Positions 36,561 through 45,709 of a stretch of 64,000 bases of DNA are shown here, one piece after another. The position numbers were made by a program, and so were the translations under genes. The stretch is from Gemmatimonadota bacterium (GTDB taxonomy: Bacteria > Latescibacterota > UBA2968 > UBA8231): assembly GCA_018660835.1 (NCBI GenBank), contig JABJJN010000053.1, positions 62,001 through 126,000 on the forward strand, in the 5' to 3' direction. The notes under the pieces are model-generated. The model was given only the letters and a program-made list of their open reading frames with translations, searched no databases and was not told the DNA's origin. How positions within the stretch are numbered: position 1 is the stretch's first letter; each line of letters opens with the position of its first letter.

Positions 36561-39500
36561 CTATTCGTAGTACCCCTGGACCCGCCGAGTGTTGTAGTCG
36601 AGGCGATAGCTGATGTGCTCGGGCGAATGCGGATAGGTTTCCTGCGGGCCGTAGGGATAACGCTTCATGCCATGAAAAGGCAAAGGCTCCACGGTCAGCG
36701 AATGAGCTGAATGGAAGTCCATGTCTTTACCGAAGCCGTCGGCATAAAACAAGAAGGATCGCTGCCAACCCTCAGGCAGCGGCCTGAACTGGTCGGCATC
36801 GACGCTCAGTGTCAGTTCATCTCCGTGAAACATGATGACATAGCGATCGTCCACGCGCTGAAGCAGTGGGGAGACTTCACCGAAGCCTGTAAAGTCGCCG
36901 CCATGCGTGCCCCATGGGGCTTGTGTCGTGAGCTGGTCGTAGTCGTAGCGGAAGGCAAAGGTGCCGTGAATTGACTCATGCACGGGGTAGCCACGCCAAT
37001 GCAGGTCAGCCGCGGAGAATGAGCTCCGCTGTTGTTCGACGGTACCGACAGAATTGCCAATCTGGAACTGATCCCAGTAGATGGACATCGAGGTTGTCAC
37101 ACGCAGACGAACGTGTTCAAGTTGTTCACCAAGTCTGCCACTCAGGTCAAAGACCATGTCTTTTGGCAGGCCTGCCGGGGTGCCCATATCATCGCTGAGC
37201 AATCTCCAGACACCGTCAGCATCGGCAACCTCAAGTCGTGGGGGCATCAAGTCAAGTTGGCGCTGCGCTGCCGCCCAGTTGCTGGTGGAGTGCGCATAGT
37301 CGACCCAGCCGTGGGCCACCAGCACTGGATGAGCCCAGTTACTCAGATCGCCGAAATCGAGTTCAAGGCTATATGGTTCGGCGTAGCCATGAATCGGGCG
37401 ATGTCCAAAGTCCGTATACCAGACGTCATCGACAGCGAGCAGGGAGGCCGTCACGTCTCGGTCTGCATGATCGACAACGCGGTGTGCCGGGCGCAGGTCA
37501 GCCAACGCGTATGGATGGTTCTCTGGGTAGGGGGGGGATGACTGCAGGCGCTCATTTGGGTAAAGCCTTGTTCCTGGGGGATGATCAACGGCGATCAGTT
37601 CGGCCGCGTCGAGATAGAGGATCTCCTCCAGTTGGTTACCTACCTGAAATTCGTATCGTCCTTGTCGAGGAGCCAGGTGGGGGATGGCGACATACTCGTC
37701 GGTATCTGGCGTGTAGTATTGTCCGGGTTCGGTTAAGTAGCCGATGATGGCACCGCCGAGGAAATCAGATACAAAACGATAGCGACTACCATCCCATGCA
37801 TAGAGAATCGGGCAGGAGGTTCCCTTGCGGTTCAATTCCTTGAAGCGAAGGGTTTGATCGCCGCCGCGGGCCAACTCCGACTGGCGAACGCCACTGGGCC
37901 ACAGAATACGAATGAATTCCACCGAATCCGCTTCGCCCATGCCGACATGTAGCACTCGGGAGTCGCCGCCGCCACCACGCAGCTCGCGTTTCTGTAGGCC
38001 CGTCTTCGTATGTACCTCGACTTTGGCCCCATAGCCATCGCCAACACTGTTAAGTCCTTCAAGTCCGATGCGGACCCAATGCCCAGTGCCCTGAGTCTGA
38101 TTCAGGTGGATCGAATGCCCGGTCACCACATCTATGCGGCCGTCAGTGTTCAGGTCTTCTGCGAAGATATGTGATCCCGGCTCTCCCCGGCCCTCACCTT
38201 GGAGTTGCAAAAGCCCCTGGACTGACAATGCGACCTGGAGTCCTTGCGCACCGGCAAGGACGAGGTCCAGATCACCGTCATTGTCCAGATCTGCGGTAGT
38301 CATCGCCGTGACCTGGCCGACAGGAAGCCTCTGAACGACGGTATAGCGTTTGCCTGCGTCGTTGCTCGACACGTATAACGTGTCGGCAGATCGGGTGATC
38401 AGGTCCAGATATCCATCAGGGCGGATATCTGCGACAGCAAGATCCCGGATCGCCCCGGGCATCTGTTCTGAAAGACGGTCGGCGCCGACGTCACTCAGCG
38501 TACCATCGCGATTGTTGGTGAACACGGCCATCGTTGCCCCCGCAGCGATGAGATCGACATCTCGGTCGTTGTCGCTGTCTGTGAAGATGGCACTTGTTGG
38601 CGCCGCCAGACTGGGTGCCAACGCGGTCTCGGTCATGTCGACGAAGGCGCCCGCCCCGTCGCTCGACGCCAGCAGTAGATGTGCGCCAAAGCTCAGCAGG
38701 TCGTGATCTCCATCATGGTCAATGTCCCCGAAGGCGTGAGCGACACCATCCAGATCGAGATTCTCCACGCTGAAGGTGCCGTCCTGTTGTCTGAGCAGTC
38801 GAGCAGACGGAATCGATACGACCAGGTCCGTATCGCCGTCATCGTCGACGTCACCAATCAGAGGCGCGCAGGTCGAGGCAGTACCAGCCGGCCACTGCCA
38901 TGCATCACTCGGTTGCCAGGCACCGTCTGTGAAGGTGACCAACCTCAGAGCACCTGTCTCATCTACGCCAAGCAGTTCGCTTTGGCCATCCTGGTCGATG
39001 TCGACGCTGGACTGGATCGTGTGAAGCGATTGAATCTGTAGGGCGTCCGCAAATTCGATAGGAGCCGATCGATCGTCCCGACGGGGGCCAGAGGTGCCCT
39101 CTGCTTGTGCTTCCGCGTACTTCCCCTGGCCCTGATACGTGGTGCTGACACCCTCAAAGCCCGCCCGTGACAGGCGATCAAAGACGGTTAGTGCCTCGCG
39201 CCACTGGTCGATACGCTGGAGCTGGCGCAATTCGTGGGCGCGGGCGTAGTGAGCAGATAAGAAATTGGGGTCCAGTTCGATCGCTCGCCCATAAGCGCGC
39301 AACGACTCATCTGCACGGCCGAGTTTGGAAAGTGTTCGGCCCAGGTAATACTGCACGAGGGGGTCCTCTCCATCCGCGTCGGCCACTGTGGAGAAGGCAT
39401 CCAGCGCCCGCTCGTAGTTTCCCCCTAGAGCATGGTCGATCAACCCCAGCGTGTAATTCGCGTGCAAATGCTGCGGCGCGAGTCGCAGACACGTCAGCAA

Positions 39501-39782
39501 TTGGGCTCGGGCGCTGTCAAACTTCCCAAGACTATAGAGTGCGATACCGAGATTGGCGTGGGCCGTGGCGAACTCGGCGTCGATGGTCAGTGCCTGCTCG
39601 AATTCGGCTCGCCCACGTGTATAGTTGTGCTGGTCCATATACACGGCGCCCTGGCTGTTGTGCCACCGCGATTGCACCTGTTCAGAGGTCAGCGGGTCTT
39701 CGTCGGCGGGTGTACAAGCCATCAATGCCAGGCAGATTGCTAGAGTAAACCCGACCATCTTCTTGACGCTGATTTTTGCCAC
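36561..39782 (-). CDS. TPR + FG-GAP/VCBS + ASPIC/UnbV (CRTAC1-like) lipoprotein
   Basis: 'LAICLALMACTPADEDP' lipobox, TPRs, multiple 'D.DNDGDLDLV' repeats, 'GYGAKVEVHTKTGLQKRELRGGGGDSRVLHVGMGEADSVEFIRILWPSG'; GTG 39782 or ATG 39758 preferred; the ORF track reads through the tRNA. Confidence 0.85.
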   Translation of the reverse strand: MAKISVKKMVGFTLAICLALMACTPADEDPLTSEQVQSRWHNSQGAVYMDQHNYTRGRAEFEQALTIDAEFATAHANLGIALYSLGKFDSARAQLLTCLRLAPQHLHANYTLGLIDHALGGNYERALDAFSTVADADGEDPLVQYYLGRTLSKLGRADESLRAYGRAIELDPNFLSAHYARAHELRQLQRIDQWREALTVFDRLSRAGFEGVSTTYQGQGKYAEAQAEGTSGPRRDDRSAPIEFADALQIQSLHTIQSSVDIDQDGQSELLGVDETGALRLVTFTDGAWQPSDAWQWPAGTASTCAPLIGDVDDDGDTDLVVSIPSARLLRQQDGTFSVENLDLDGVAHAFGDIDHDGDHDLLSFGAHLLLASSDGAGAFVDMTETALAPSLAAPTSAIFTDSDNDRDVDLIAAGATMAVFTNNRDGTLSDVGADRLSEQMPGAIRDLAVADIRPDGYLDLITRSADTLYVSSNDAGKRYTVVQRLPVGQVTAMTTADLDNDGDLDLVLAGAQGLQVALSVQGLLQLQGEGRGEPGSHIFAEDLNTDGRIDVVTGHSIHLNQTQGTGHWVRIGLEGLNSVGDGYGAKVEVHTKTGLQKRELRGGGGDSRVLHVGMGEADSVEFIRILWPSGVRQSELARGGDQTLRFKELNRKGTSCPILYAWDGSRYRFVSDFLGGAIIGYLTEPGQYYTPDTDEYVAIPHLAPRQGRYEFQVGNQLEEILYLDAAELIAVDHPPGTRLYPNERLQSSPPYPENHPYALADLRPAHRVVDHADRDVTASLLAVDDVWYTDFGHRPIHGYAEPYSLELDFGDLSNWAHPVLVAHGWVDYAHSTSNWAAAQRQLDLMPPRLEVADADGVWRLLSDDMGTPAGLPKDMVFDLSGRLGEQLEHVRLRVTTSMSIYWDQFQIGNSVGTVEQQRSSFSAADLHWRGYPVHESIHGTFAFRYDYDQLTTQAPWGTHGGDFTGFGEVSPLLQRVDDRYVIMFHGDELTLSVDADQFRPLPEGWQRSFLFYADGFGKDMDFHSAHSLTVEPLPFHGMKRYPYGPQETYPHSPEHISYRLDYNTRRVQGYYE

Positions 39783-39806
39783 CTTTATATTTCCTCTCTG
39801 TTGCAA

Positions 39807-39882
39807 GCGGGAGTAGCTCAGTTGGTAGAGCCCCACGTTGCCAACGTGGTTGTCGCGAGTTCGAGTCTCGTCTCCCGCTCCA
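39807..39882 (+). tRNA. tRNA-Gly (GCC), encoded CCA
   Basis: Acceptor GCGGGAG/CTCCCGC + T + CCA; anticodon stem-loop CCACG-TTGCCAA-CGTGG (anticodon 39840-39842); T-loop GTTCGAGTC. Confidence 0.97.
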
Positions 39883-39912
39883 ATTTTCTTGTAAAGATCA
39901 CGTTTAAAAATT

Positions 39913-39946
39913 AACGGCCCGTCGGTGACGACGGGCCGTTTTTTTT
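39913..39946 (+). terminator. Intrinsic terminator downstream of tRNA-Gly
   Basis: 11-bp stem AACGGCCCGTC/GACGGGCCGTT, loop GGTGAC, run of 8 T. Confidence 0.92.
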
Positions 39947-40008
39947 GTCGCATGTGAGTATCGTGACGGGCAGACAGTTTCCCACTGCAGCAGAGATCGA
40001 CGATGGAT

Positions 40009-42327
40009 CTAGTCTGAACGACCCTCGAGTAGCTGCAAAAGGGCCGGTAGGAGAGTGACTGCTGTGATGAAGGCGCAACCCAGCCCAAGAAGAGATACGG
40101 TGCCGATCCAGTAGAGGGCTGGATGGTGTGCGGGCACAAGCCCGGCAAATCCAACCATCGTCGTCAGCGTCGTGGCCATTAGAGCCACGCCCGTCGTACG
40201 TAACACGAGACGTAAGGAACCTGGTCCAGCCTCGCGGTAGCGATGGAAGATGTGGACCGCATTGTCTATGCCCATCCCGATGACGGTGGGGAAGGCGACC
40301 ATGTTGTAGATATTGATGCGGAAGTCGAGCACATACATCAGCCCTGTGACCCAGGCGAGGCCCGTGAGCAACGGCGTCAGAACCAATGCGGCACTCAGGA
40401 CACTGCCAAGGTCGATGACGAGGACGATGCTGACGACCAAAAGGGTGACGATCACGGCGATCACCGCGTCATCCAGCATCAACTCGAGCATCTCCGCAAA
40501 GATGATATGGGGGCTCGACGCATAGAACGTACCCAGGTCTGTCTCGATCACCTTCACCTCGCGAGCGAAATTGATCGAATTGCGACCATCACGGAGAGGC
40601 ACAGAGGCATTGATCTGGACGAAGTTGAGGATCTCACCCTCTTTGCTCGAGAAACTCTTCGTCATGTCCTCGGGCAAGTCAGTCAGTTCCAGGATTCTCA
40701 CATCAAGATACTGGCGCAGCGAGTCGACACGCGTGCGGTCGTTCTCATCAAGCAAATCGAGATTGGCGTCGATCATCTGCCGTAAATCAGCGATCAAAGT
40801 GAGCTTCTGTTCCTGGTCGGCGGGGAGGAAGGAGTAGACGCTCTTCACTGACAACACCGTGGAGCTATCACCCCGCTCTGCCTGAATCCTCTTCACCTCC
40901 GCAACGACGGCCAAGGCCTCAGCGCGGCTCTCCGTCAGCACAATGGCGGGCGAGCGCGTCTCCTTCAACTTATCGGGCAGACTCGCCTGCGGCCCCGTTT
41001 GGACCACTTCGGGCTTAAGCTTCTTGAAGTCATACTCAAAGCTCAGATCGTTGACGTGGTAGAGGGAGAACGCAGTCGCCAATATGCCAAGCAGCAAAGT
41101 CAAATGGGGGATTGGATAACGCCCCCGGCGAATCAGGTGTTCGGGAACACTCGCCTGCTGCAACCGCACGAGACCAAACCGTTCGGCAAGGACGATGAAG
41201 GCAGGGCAAACGACGACCATCGCCACCAATGAAAACAAGATTCCTGTACCAACGATGAAGCCGAACTCGCTGAATCCTTTGAAATCAGAGAACAGGAGAG
41301 AGAAAAAGGCGACCGCCGTCGTCAGGGCTGTCGTTGTCAGCGCGCTGCCCGTGTGGCACACCGTCTCAATGAGAGCCTGCTCGATATCCAGTCCGCGTCT
41401 GCGTGCCTCGCGATAACGGGCGAAAATGTGAATCCCAAAGTCGATACCCAAGCCAAAGAGGATGGCGAAGAGGCAGACCGTAATCTGGTTCAGATTGCCG
41501 ATGACGAGATACGTGACGCCAAAGGTCCACGACAGACTCATCAGCAAAGGGAAGACGATGAACAGCGGCGAAAGCAGTCTGCGGAAGTACAGGCTGATCA
41601 GCACCAGCACGCCGAGAAAGGCATACATCGCCGTCGACTTCAGATCCTGCAACACGATCGTGTACTGGGTCGAGGCGTTCTTGAAGCTGCCCTTGTACGT
41701 TACCTCGAGGGACGGATGATAACGCTGGGCGTCGAGGGATTCGATCGTTCGATCGAGGAGTGCCAGCAGGCGCTTGGTAAACTTCACATCCGTAATGACG
41801 CCGGTCGGATATAACCGGAGGATGACACCGTTGCCCTCCTCCGTCAGGTAGTAGTTGCGGTCATAACCGCTGAGTTCGTAGTGCTCATATTTCGCTTCGA
41901 TGTCGCTGACATCGAGAGGATCTTCCTCGTCCTCCTCGAATCCCATATAGAAGGGATTTTTCTTCAGCGTCTCCAGTTCGATTTTGTCGGCGACACGACC
42001 ATGTAAATCGCTCAGATCATCCAGATCCATATAGAGGAGTCGATTGTGGCTGAGAAACTCCATCTCTGCCGTACGACCCCGAATGACTGAATTGATCAGC
42101 GGGCTGCCCTCGAGAGAGTCGGCGAGGGCATGTATGAAATCGACGCAAGCAGAGAGTTCTTCACCGTTGACGATCACCATCAGTGGGCCGATGCCACCAA
42201 CGCGCTCCTTGATCCGATTCAGTTCACTGACGCTGATGTAGTCGTCAGGTAGAAGATTTGCCGAATCGGCCTTGATCTTGAGTTGTGCAGCGAAGGAACC
42301 GGCCACGAGAGACAGCACCAAAGACAC
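40009..42327 (-). CDS. MMPL/RND-superfamily transporter (HpnN-like)
   Basis: 772 aa with duplicated RND architecture: 'LFGLGIDFGIHIFARYREARRRGLDIEQALIETVCHTGSALTTTALTTAVAFFSL' and 'IGMGIDNAVHIFHRYREAGPGSLRLVLRTTGVALMATTLTTMVGFAGL'; the true start is probably upstream at a non-canonical codon (see findings). Confidence 0.93.
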   Translation of the reverse strand: MSLVLSLVAGSFAAQLKIKADSANLLPDDYISVSELNRIKERVGGIGPLMVIVNGEELSACVDFIHALADSLEGSPLINSVIRGRTAEMEFLSHNRLLYMDLDDLSDLHGRVADKIELETLKKNPFYMGFEEDEEDPLDVSDIEAKYEHYELSGYDRNYYLTEEGNGVILRLYPTGVITDVKFTKRLLALLDRTIESLDAQRYHPSLEVTYKGSFKNASTQYTIVLQDLKSTAMYAFLGVLVLISLYFRRLLSPLFIVFPLLMSLSWTFGVTYLVIGNLNQITVCLFAILFGLGIDFGIHIFARYREARRRGLDIEQALIETVCHTGSALTTTALTTAVAFFSLLFSDFKGFSEFGFIVGTGILFSLVAMVVVCPAFIVLAERFGLVRLQQASVPEHLIRRGRYPIPHLTLLLGILATAFSLYHVNDLSFEYDFKKLKPEVVQTGPQASLPDKLKETRSPAIVLTESRAEALAVVAEVKRIQAERGDSSTVLSVKSVYSFLPADQEQKLTLIADLRQMIDANLDLLDENDRTRVDSLRQYLDVRILELTDLPEDMTKSFSSKEGEILNFVQINASVPLRDGRNSINFAREVKVIETDLGTFYASSPHIIFAEMLELMLDDAVIAVIVTLLVVSIVLVIDLGSVLSAALVLTPLLTGLAWVTGLMYVLDFRINIYNMVAFPTVIGMGIDNAVHIFHRYREAGPGSLRLVLRTTGVALMATTLTTMVGFAGLVPAHHPALYWIGTVSLLGLGCAFITAVTLLPALLQLLEGRSD

Positions 42328-42406
42328 CAGAAGAATGCTGATGTGGTGATGATAGACGTAGTGAACGATTCGTTCGTATGTGCGCCTGGAAGCTCTGATG
42401 GAGGGT

Positions 42407-43051
42407 CTACCGATCGTCCTGCTGAAGCTGCGTCAATTGCACACGCAGTCTCTCAAGCAATTTTTCGAAGGAATGCCTGGCGATGTAGCGCCCGTACGTG
42501 CGACGATTGCCGTCAACGGTGCTGGCGCCATCGATGGACAGATCGAAGATCCGCCAGTCCTGGCTCTGGGGCTGATGCATTGCATAGACGATCTGCTTCG
42601 TCTCTCGTTTCATCGGCACTTGTGCCTCAACTCGTGCCCGTCCGCTAGCGTCGATCGCCTCGGCGACATAGCTGATGTCACCCTCGCGGTAGTACTGGAC
42701 GAAAATGTCGAAATTGCGGCGTTCGATAATCCCGCGATAGACACTGACGAAATCGCGGCGCTCATCCACCGTTCTGCCATCCCAATGCTCGCCGAGGGAC
42801 AGGCGACTCAATTCCTCAAAGTCAAAGGCACCATTGATCAGATTGCGGACACGCGCATTGTCGGCCGCAGACAGTGTGTCCGACCCTTCACTTCTGACGA
42901 TCTGTTGGACCTTTGTGTCCAGCGCTCGCAGGAACGACGTGGGCGCCGGCACGGTATCGCTCTCGGCAGTTTCTGCATGGGTACTACGTGCTGAGGTCAG
43001 CAACAGCGCATTGATGGCGAGAACATAGACGAACAATACACGACGATTCAT
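42407..43051 (-). CDS. MlaC/Ttg2D/HpnM-family periplasmic lipid-binding protein
   Basis: Signal peptide from ATG 43051; 'VRNLINGAFDFEELSRLSLGEHWDGRTVDERRDFVSVYRGIIERRNFDIFVQYY...DWRIFDLSIDGASTVDGNRRTYGRYI'. Confidence 0.9.
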   Translation of the reverse strand: MNRRVLFVYVLAINALLLTSARSTHAETAESDTVPAPTSFLRALDTKVQQIVRSEGSDTLSAADNARVRNLINGAFDFEELSRLSLGEHWDGRTVDERRDFVSVYRGIIERRNFDIFVQYYREGDISYVAEAIDASGRARVEAQVPMKRETKQIVYAMHQPQSQDWRIFDLSIDGASTVDGNRRTYGRYIARHSFEKLLERLRVQLTQLQQDDR

Positions 43052-43052
43052 T

Positions 43053-44363
43053 TTAGCCTTCTTCCGCAGGTGTGATGCGGCTTGGACCACCCTCGCCAAC
43101 GGTGGGTTCCCGCAGGTCGCCACAGTAGTCGGTGATCTGGCCACGATCGCGTGCTTCTCGTGACCACACGCGGATGTCAGCGTAGTATGCTTCGGCATAG
43201 GAGTCGGTGGAATTGGCATCTGTGAGCAGCCCAATGCCGAGCGTTCGATCCTTCGGCTCACTGCCAAAGACTCTCTGGTAGTTTTCAACGACGTCCGCCA
43301 TCTCGAATACCCATTGGCCCTTGTGTTCATCACCGCTTTCCAGAACGAAGAAATAGGGTCGGGCAATCATGTCACGTCGATCTACGGTACCCTCTGGCAG
43401 TGTTGTGCTCCACACGTATTTGATCTGCCGCGGCAGACCCAGCCAATTCTGACTATAGATGACGTAGATCCCGGCAGCACTGTCGTTTGTGTGGCTGAAA
43501 CGCTCGTCCCCGCCTGGAGGCAGGGCATCTGCTCGCCAACACCAGGTCATGATGGGGTGCTGTTGGGGATTCCAATGCGACCACTTCAACAGAATCACAG
43601 AGGCGCCCGTGTCCTGAGCAGCTAGATAGCGCTTGTTCGCGGACTCGCGCACGTGGTAGAGCTTGGCTTTGCGATCATCGCGCTTGCGACGCCAACCCCA
43701 GCCCTCTGGCAGTAGGCCTGGGGTCGATCTTGAGAAATCCTCGATGACGACATCTTCGCGTCCCTTCATACGTGCCTTCAATACGGCGAGGGAGTGATCT
43801 CCGTCTACAATGTCGGCGGCCAGTTCACGGTAGTACCTGCTCAGAAGGCCTGACACTCCATCTACGTCGGATACGGCCCATCGGCCCTCTCGCAGTCGAA
43901 GGTGGAGGGTGATGGACTGTGCCCCGTCCGAGATGGTGACTTTGCCGGCTTTCTTCTCAAAGTCTGAGTGCGTCAGCGTCCAGGGGGAGTCTCTCTTGCT
44001 GAGCCAGCGGGTGATGTCCTCCACGAGTCGAGTCTCGATGGCCTCATGCAATTGCTCCCGATGACGTCCCACCAGGTGCAGCAACTCCTCGGGAGCGAGG
44101 AATTGTTCGTAATCCTCCAGACTGCGCTCGATGTAGTCGCCATAGGCGCGATCTGAGAAGCTCTCAATGTCGGCGAGTCTGGCGACCATTTCTGTCGCCA
44201 GTGTGTTGGGAGCAGACAGTGGCCGCGCACCATTGAGGTATTCGAGTTGCTCGACAAACCAGGCGTGGCCATCGGCGCGAGCAGAGAAAACGGCGGATGC
44301 CGATATCACCAGGATGCTGAATACACCGAAGCAGCCACGCACAGTTGTTGTGGTGGACCTCAT
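43053..44363 (-). CDS. MlaC-like N-terminal domain fused to DUF3047
   Basis: N-half 'EGRWAVSDVDGVSGLLSRYYRELAADIVDGD'; C-half 'LKWSHWNPQQHPIMTWCWRADALPPGGDERFSHTNDSAAGIYVIYSQNWLGLPRQIKYVWSTTLPEG' (DUF3047-type). Confidence 0.8.
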   Translation of the reverse strand: MRSTTTTVRGCFGVFSILVISASAVFSARADGHAWFVEQLEYLNGARPLSAPNTLATEMVARLADIESFSDRAYGDYIERSLEDYEQFLAPEELLHLVGRHREQLHEAIETRLVEDITRWLSKRDSPWTLTHSDFEKKAGKVTISDGAQSITLHLRLREGRWAVSDVDGVSGLLSRYYRELAADIVDGDHSLAVLKARMKGREDVVIEDFSRSTPGLLPEGWGWRRKRDDRKAKLYHVRESANKRYLAAQDTGASVILLKWSHWNPQQHPIMTWCWRADALPPGGDERFSHTNDSAAGIYVIYSQNWLGLPRQIKYVWSTTLPEGTVDRRDMIARPYFFVLESGDEHKGQWVFEMADVVENYQRVFGSEPKDRTLGIGLLTDANSTDSYAEAYYADIRVWSREARDRGQITDYCGDLREPTVGEGGPSRITPAEEG

Positions 44364-45709
44364 GGAGTCAGCCTCCCGCCGATCGCCAATTCGAGATCGG
44401 CGAGGGTGAGATTGTCTTTGTGTAAGGCACGGTAGTAGGCTTCCTCTGTGGCCCCAAGGGCTTCAAACGCGCTGACCAGTTCCTTGACCGAACTGGGTTC
44501 CAATTCGTATTCGTCTCTCGCTAACTGCAGCCATTCGCGAGTCAGGTTGCGTGCTTCGCGGGTGCTGACGACATCCTGCTGAGATTGCCGATAGGCATCG
44601 TAGGCGCGCCGAATCTCAACGCGGATCCCTTGCGCTGCTGTTGTTTCAATCGCCTCCAACTGACGCCGCTTCGCGCGTGCCTTGTCGAGATCGGCACCCA
44701 GCATGTTCCACTCGAAGGACTGGCGTAGTCCAAGAAATACGCCGCCATTGAAGAGATTGAACTCATCCTTCACGAAAGGATTGTGCTGGTCCGTGCGTCC
44801 AGGGGCTATGGCGTAGCGAATGCCCCCCGAAAGAAAAACCTGGGGGTAGTAGGCGCTACGGGCAGCCTGCTCCTGGCGCTGGCGAGCATCAAGTCCAGCC
44901 TTCAGGTGCCGTAGGTCCGGCTGCTGTCGCAAGGCCTGCGCATAGAGTTCGTCGATTGGTGGTACGATGGACGTCGTTGCGTTCAGGTCGCCTGCAACAG
45001 CAAAGGCCTGGTCCTCAGGCAGGCCCGTTGTCCACGCCAACGCCGATCGAGCGAACTGGAGCCCATCGTTGAGTTGTGTTGAGCGTTTGCGCAACTGTAG
45101 CAGGGCCAGTTTCAGCTTGAAGGGGGCAGAAACAGGAATGTCCGGATTGTCGAGTGTCACATCATCCTCCCAGGCGGCGAGTTCTTCTCGCAGACGCTCA
45201 ACTAGCCTTGTCAGATCCTGAGCGAGGAGGATACCGAAATACAGCTCCTTGATCTGATGTTCCACCCCGAGCCGTGTGCTGGACAGCTTCGCCTCTTCGA
45301 CCTCGACACCTGCTTTGGCGGCCCCATGCAAATTGCTGAGCAGCCCGAAAGTATAAAGGGGTTGGACAAATTCAAGTTGGGCCCGCGCGAAGGGGCCCAG
45401 GTCACGGACGCCTGATGTGTCTGAAGGAGGATTGAAGACGTCACCTTCCGCATCGGGCGTCAGGCCGCCGATGCTCTCCAGGCGCAGGCGGGGAAGGATG
45501 AAGGCTCCCCGAGCCTGTCGAAGTTGCGCTTGCGCCTCATCGACATCTGCACGCCCCGCAAGAATCTCGGCATTGTGCCGGAGAGCTCGATCTATCAGAT
45601 CATCCAACGAATAGATCGATGTCTGTGCCTCAGCCAGCCCCGCGAGCAGACATATGGGGATCGTCGCCCATCGTGCAGATCGTGCAAGAAGTGACTGCCC
45701 CTTCATCAT
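44360..45709 (-). CDS. TolC-family outer-membrane efflux protein
   Basis: 'SLDDLIDRALRHNAEILAGRADVDEAQAQLRQARGAFILPRLRLE', 'LRHLKAGLDARQRQEQAARSAYYPQVFLSGG', C-terminal helical repeats. Confidence 0.93.
   Translation of the reverse strand: MMKGQSLLARSARWATIPICLLAGLAEAQTSIYSLDDLIDRALRHNAEILAGRADVDEAQAQLRQARGAFILPRLRLESIGGLTPDAEGDVFNPPSDTSGVRDLGPFARAQLEFVQPLYTFGLLSNLHGAAKAGVEVEEAKLSSTRLGVEHQIKELYFGILLAQDLTRLVERLREELAAWEDDVTLDNPDIPVSAPFKLKLALLQLRKRSTQLNDGLQFARSALAWTTGLPEDQAFAVAGDLNATTSIVPPIDELYAQALRQQPDLRHLKAGLDARQRQEQAARSAYYPQVFLSGGIRYAIAPGRTDQHNPFVKDEFNLFNGGVFLGLRQSFEWNMLGADLDKARAKRRQLEAIETTAAQGIRVEIRRAYDAYRQSQQDVVSTREARNLTREWLQLARDEYELEPSSVKELVSAFEALGATEEAYYRALHKDNLTLADLELAIGGRLTP

Noticed and set aside
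39783-40154. N-terminal extension of the CRTAC1-like ORF
   Set aside because: It would read through the tRNA-Gly gene antisense; the lipoprotein signal starts at 39758/39782.
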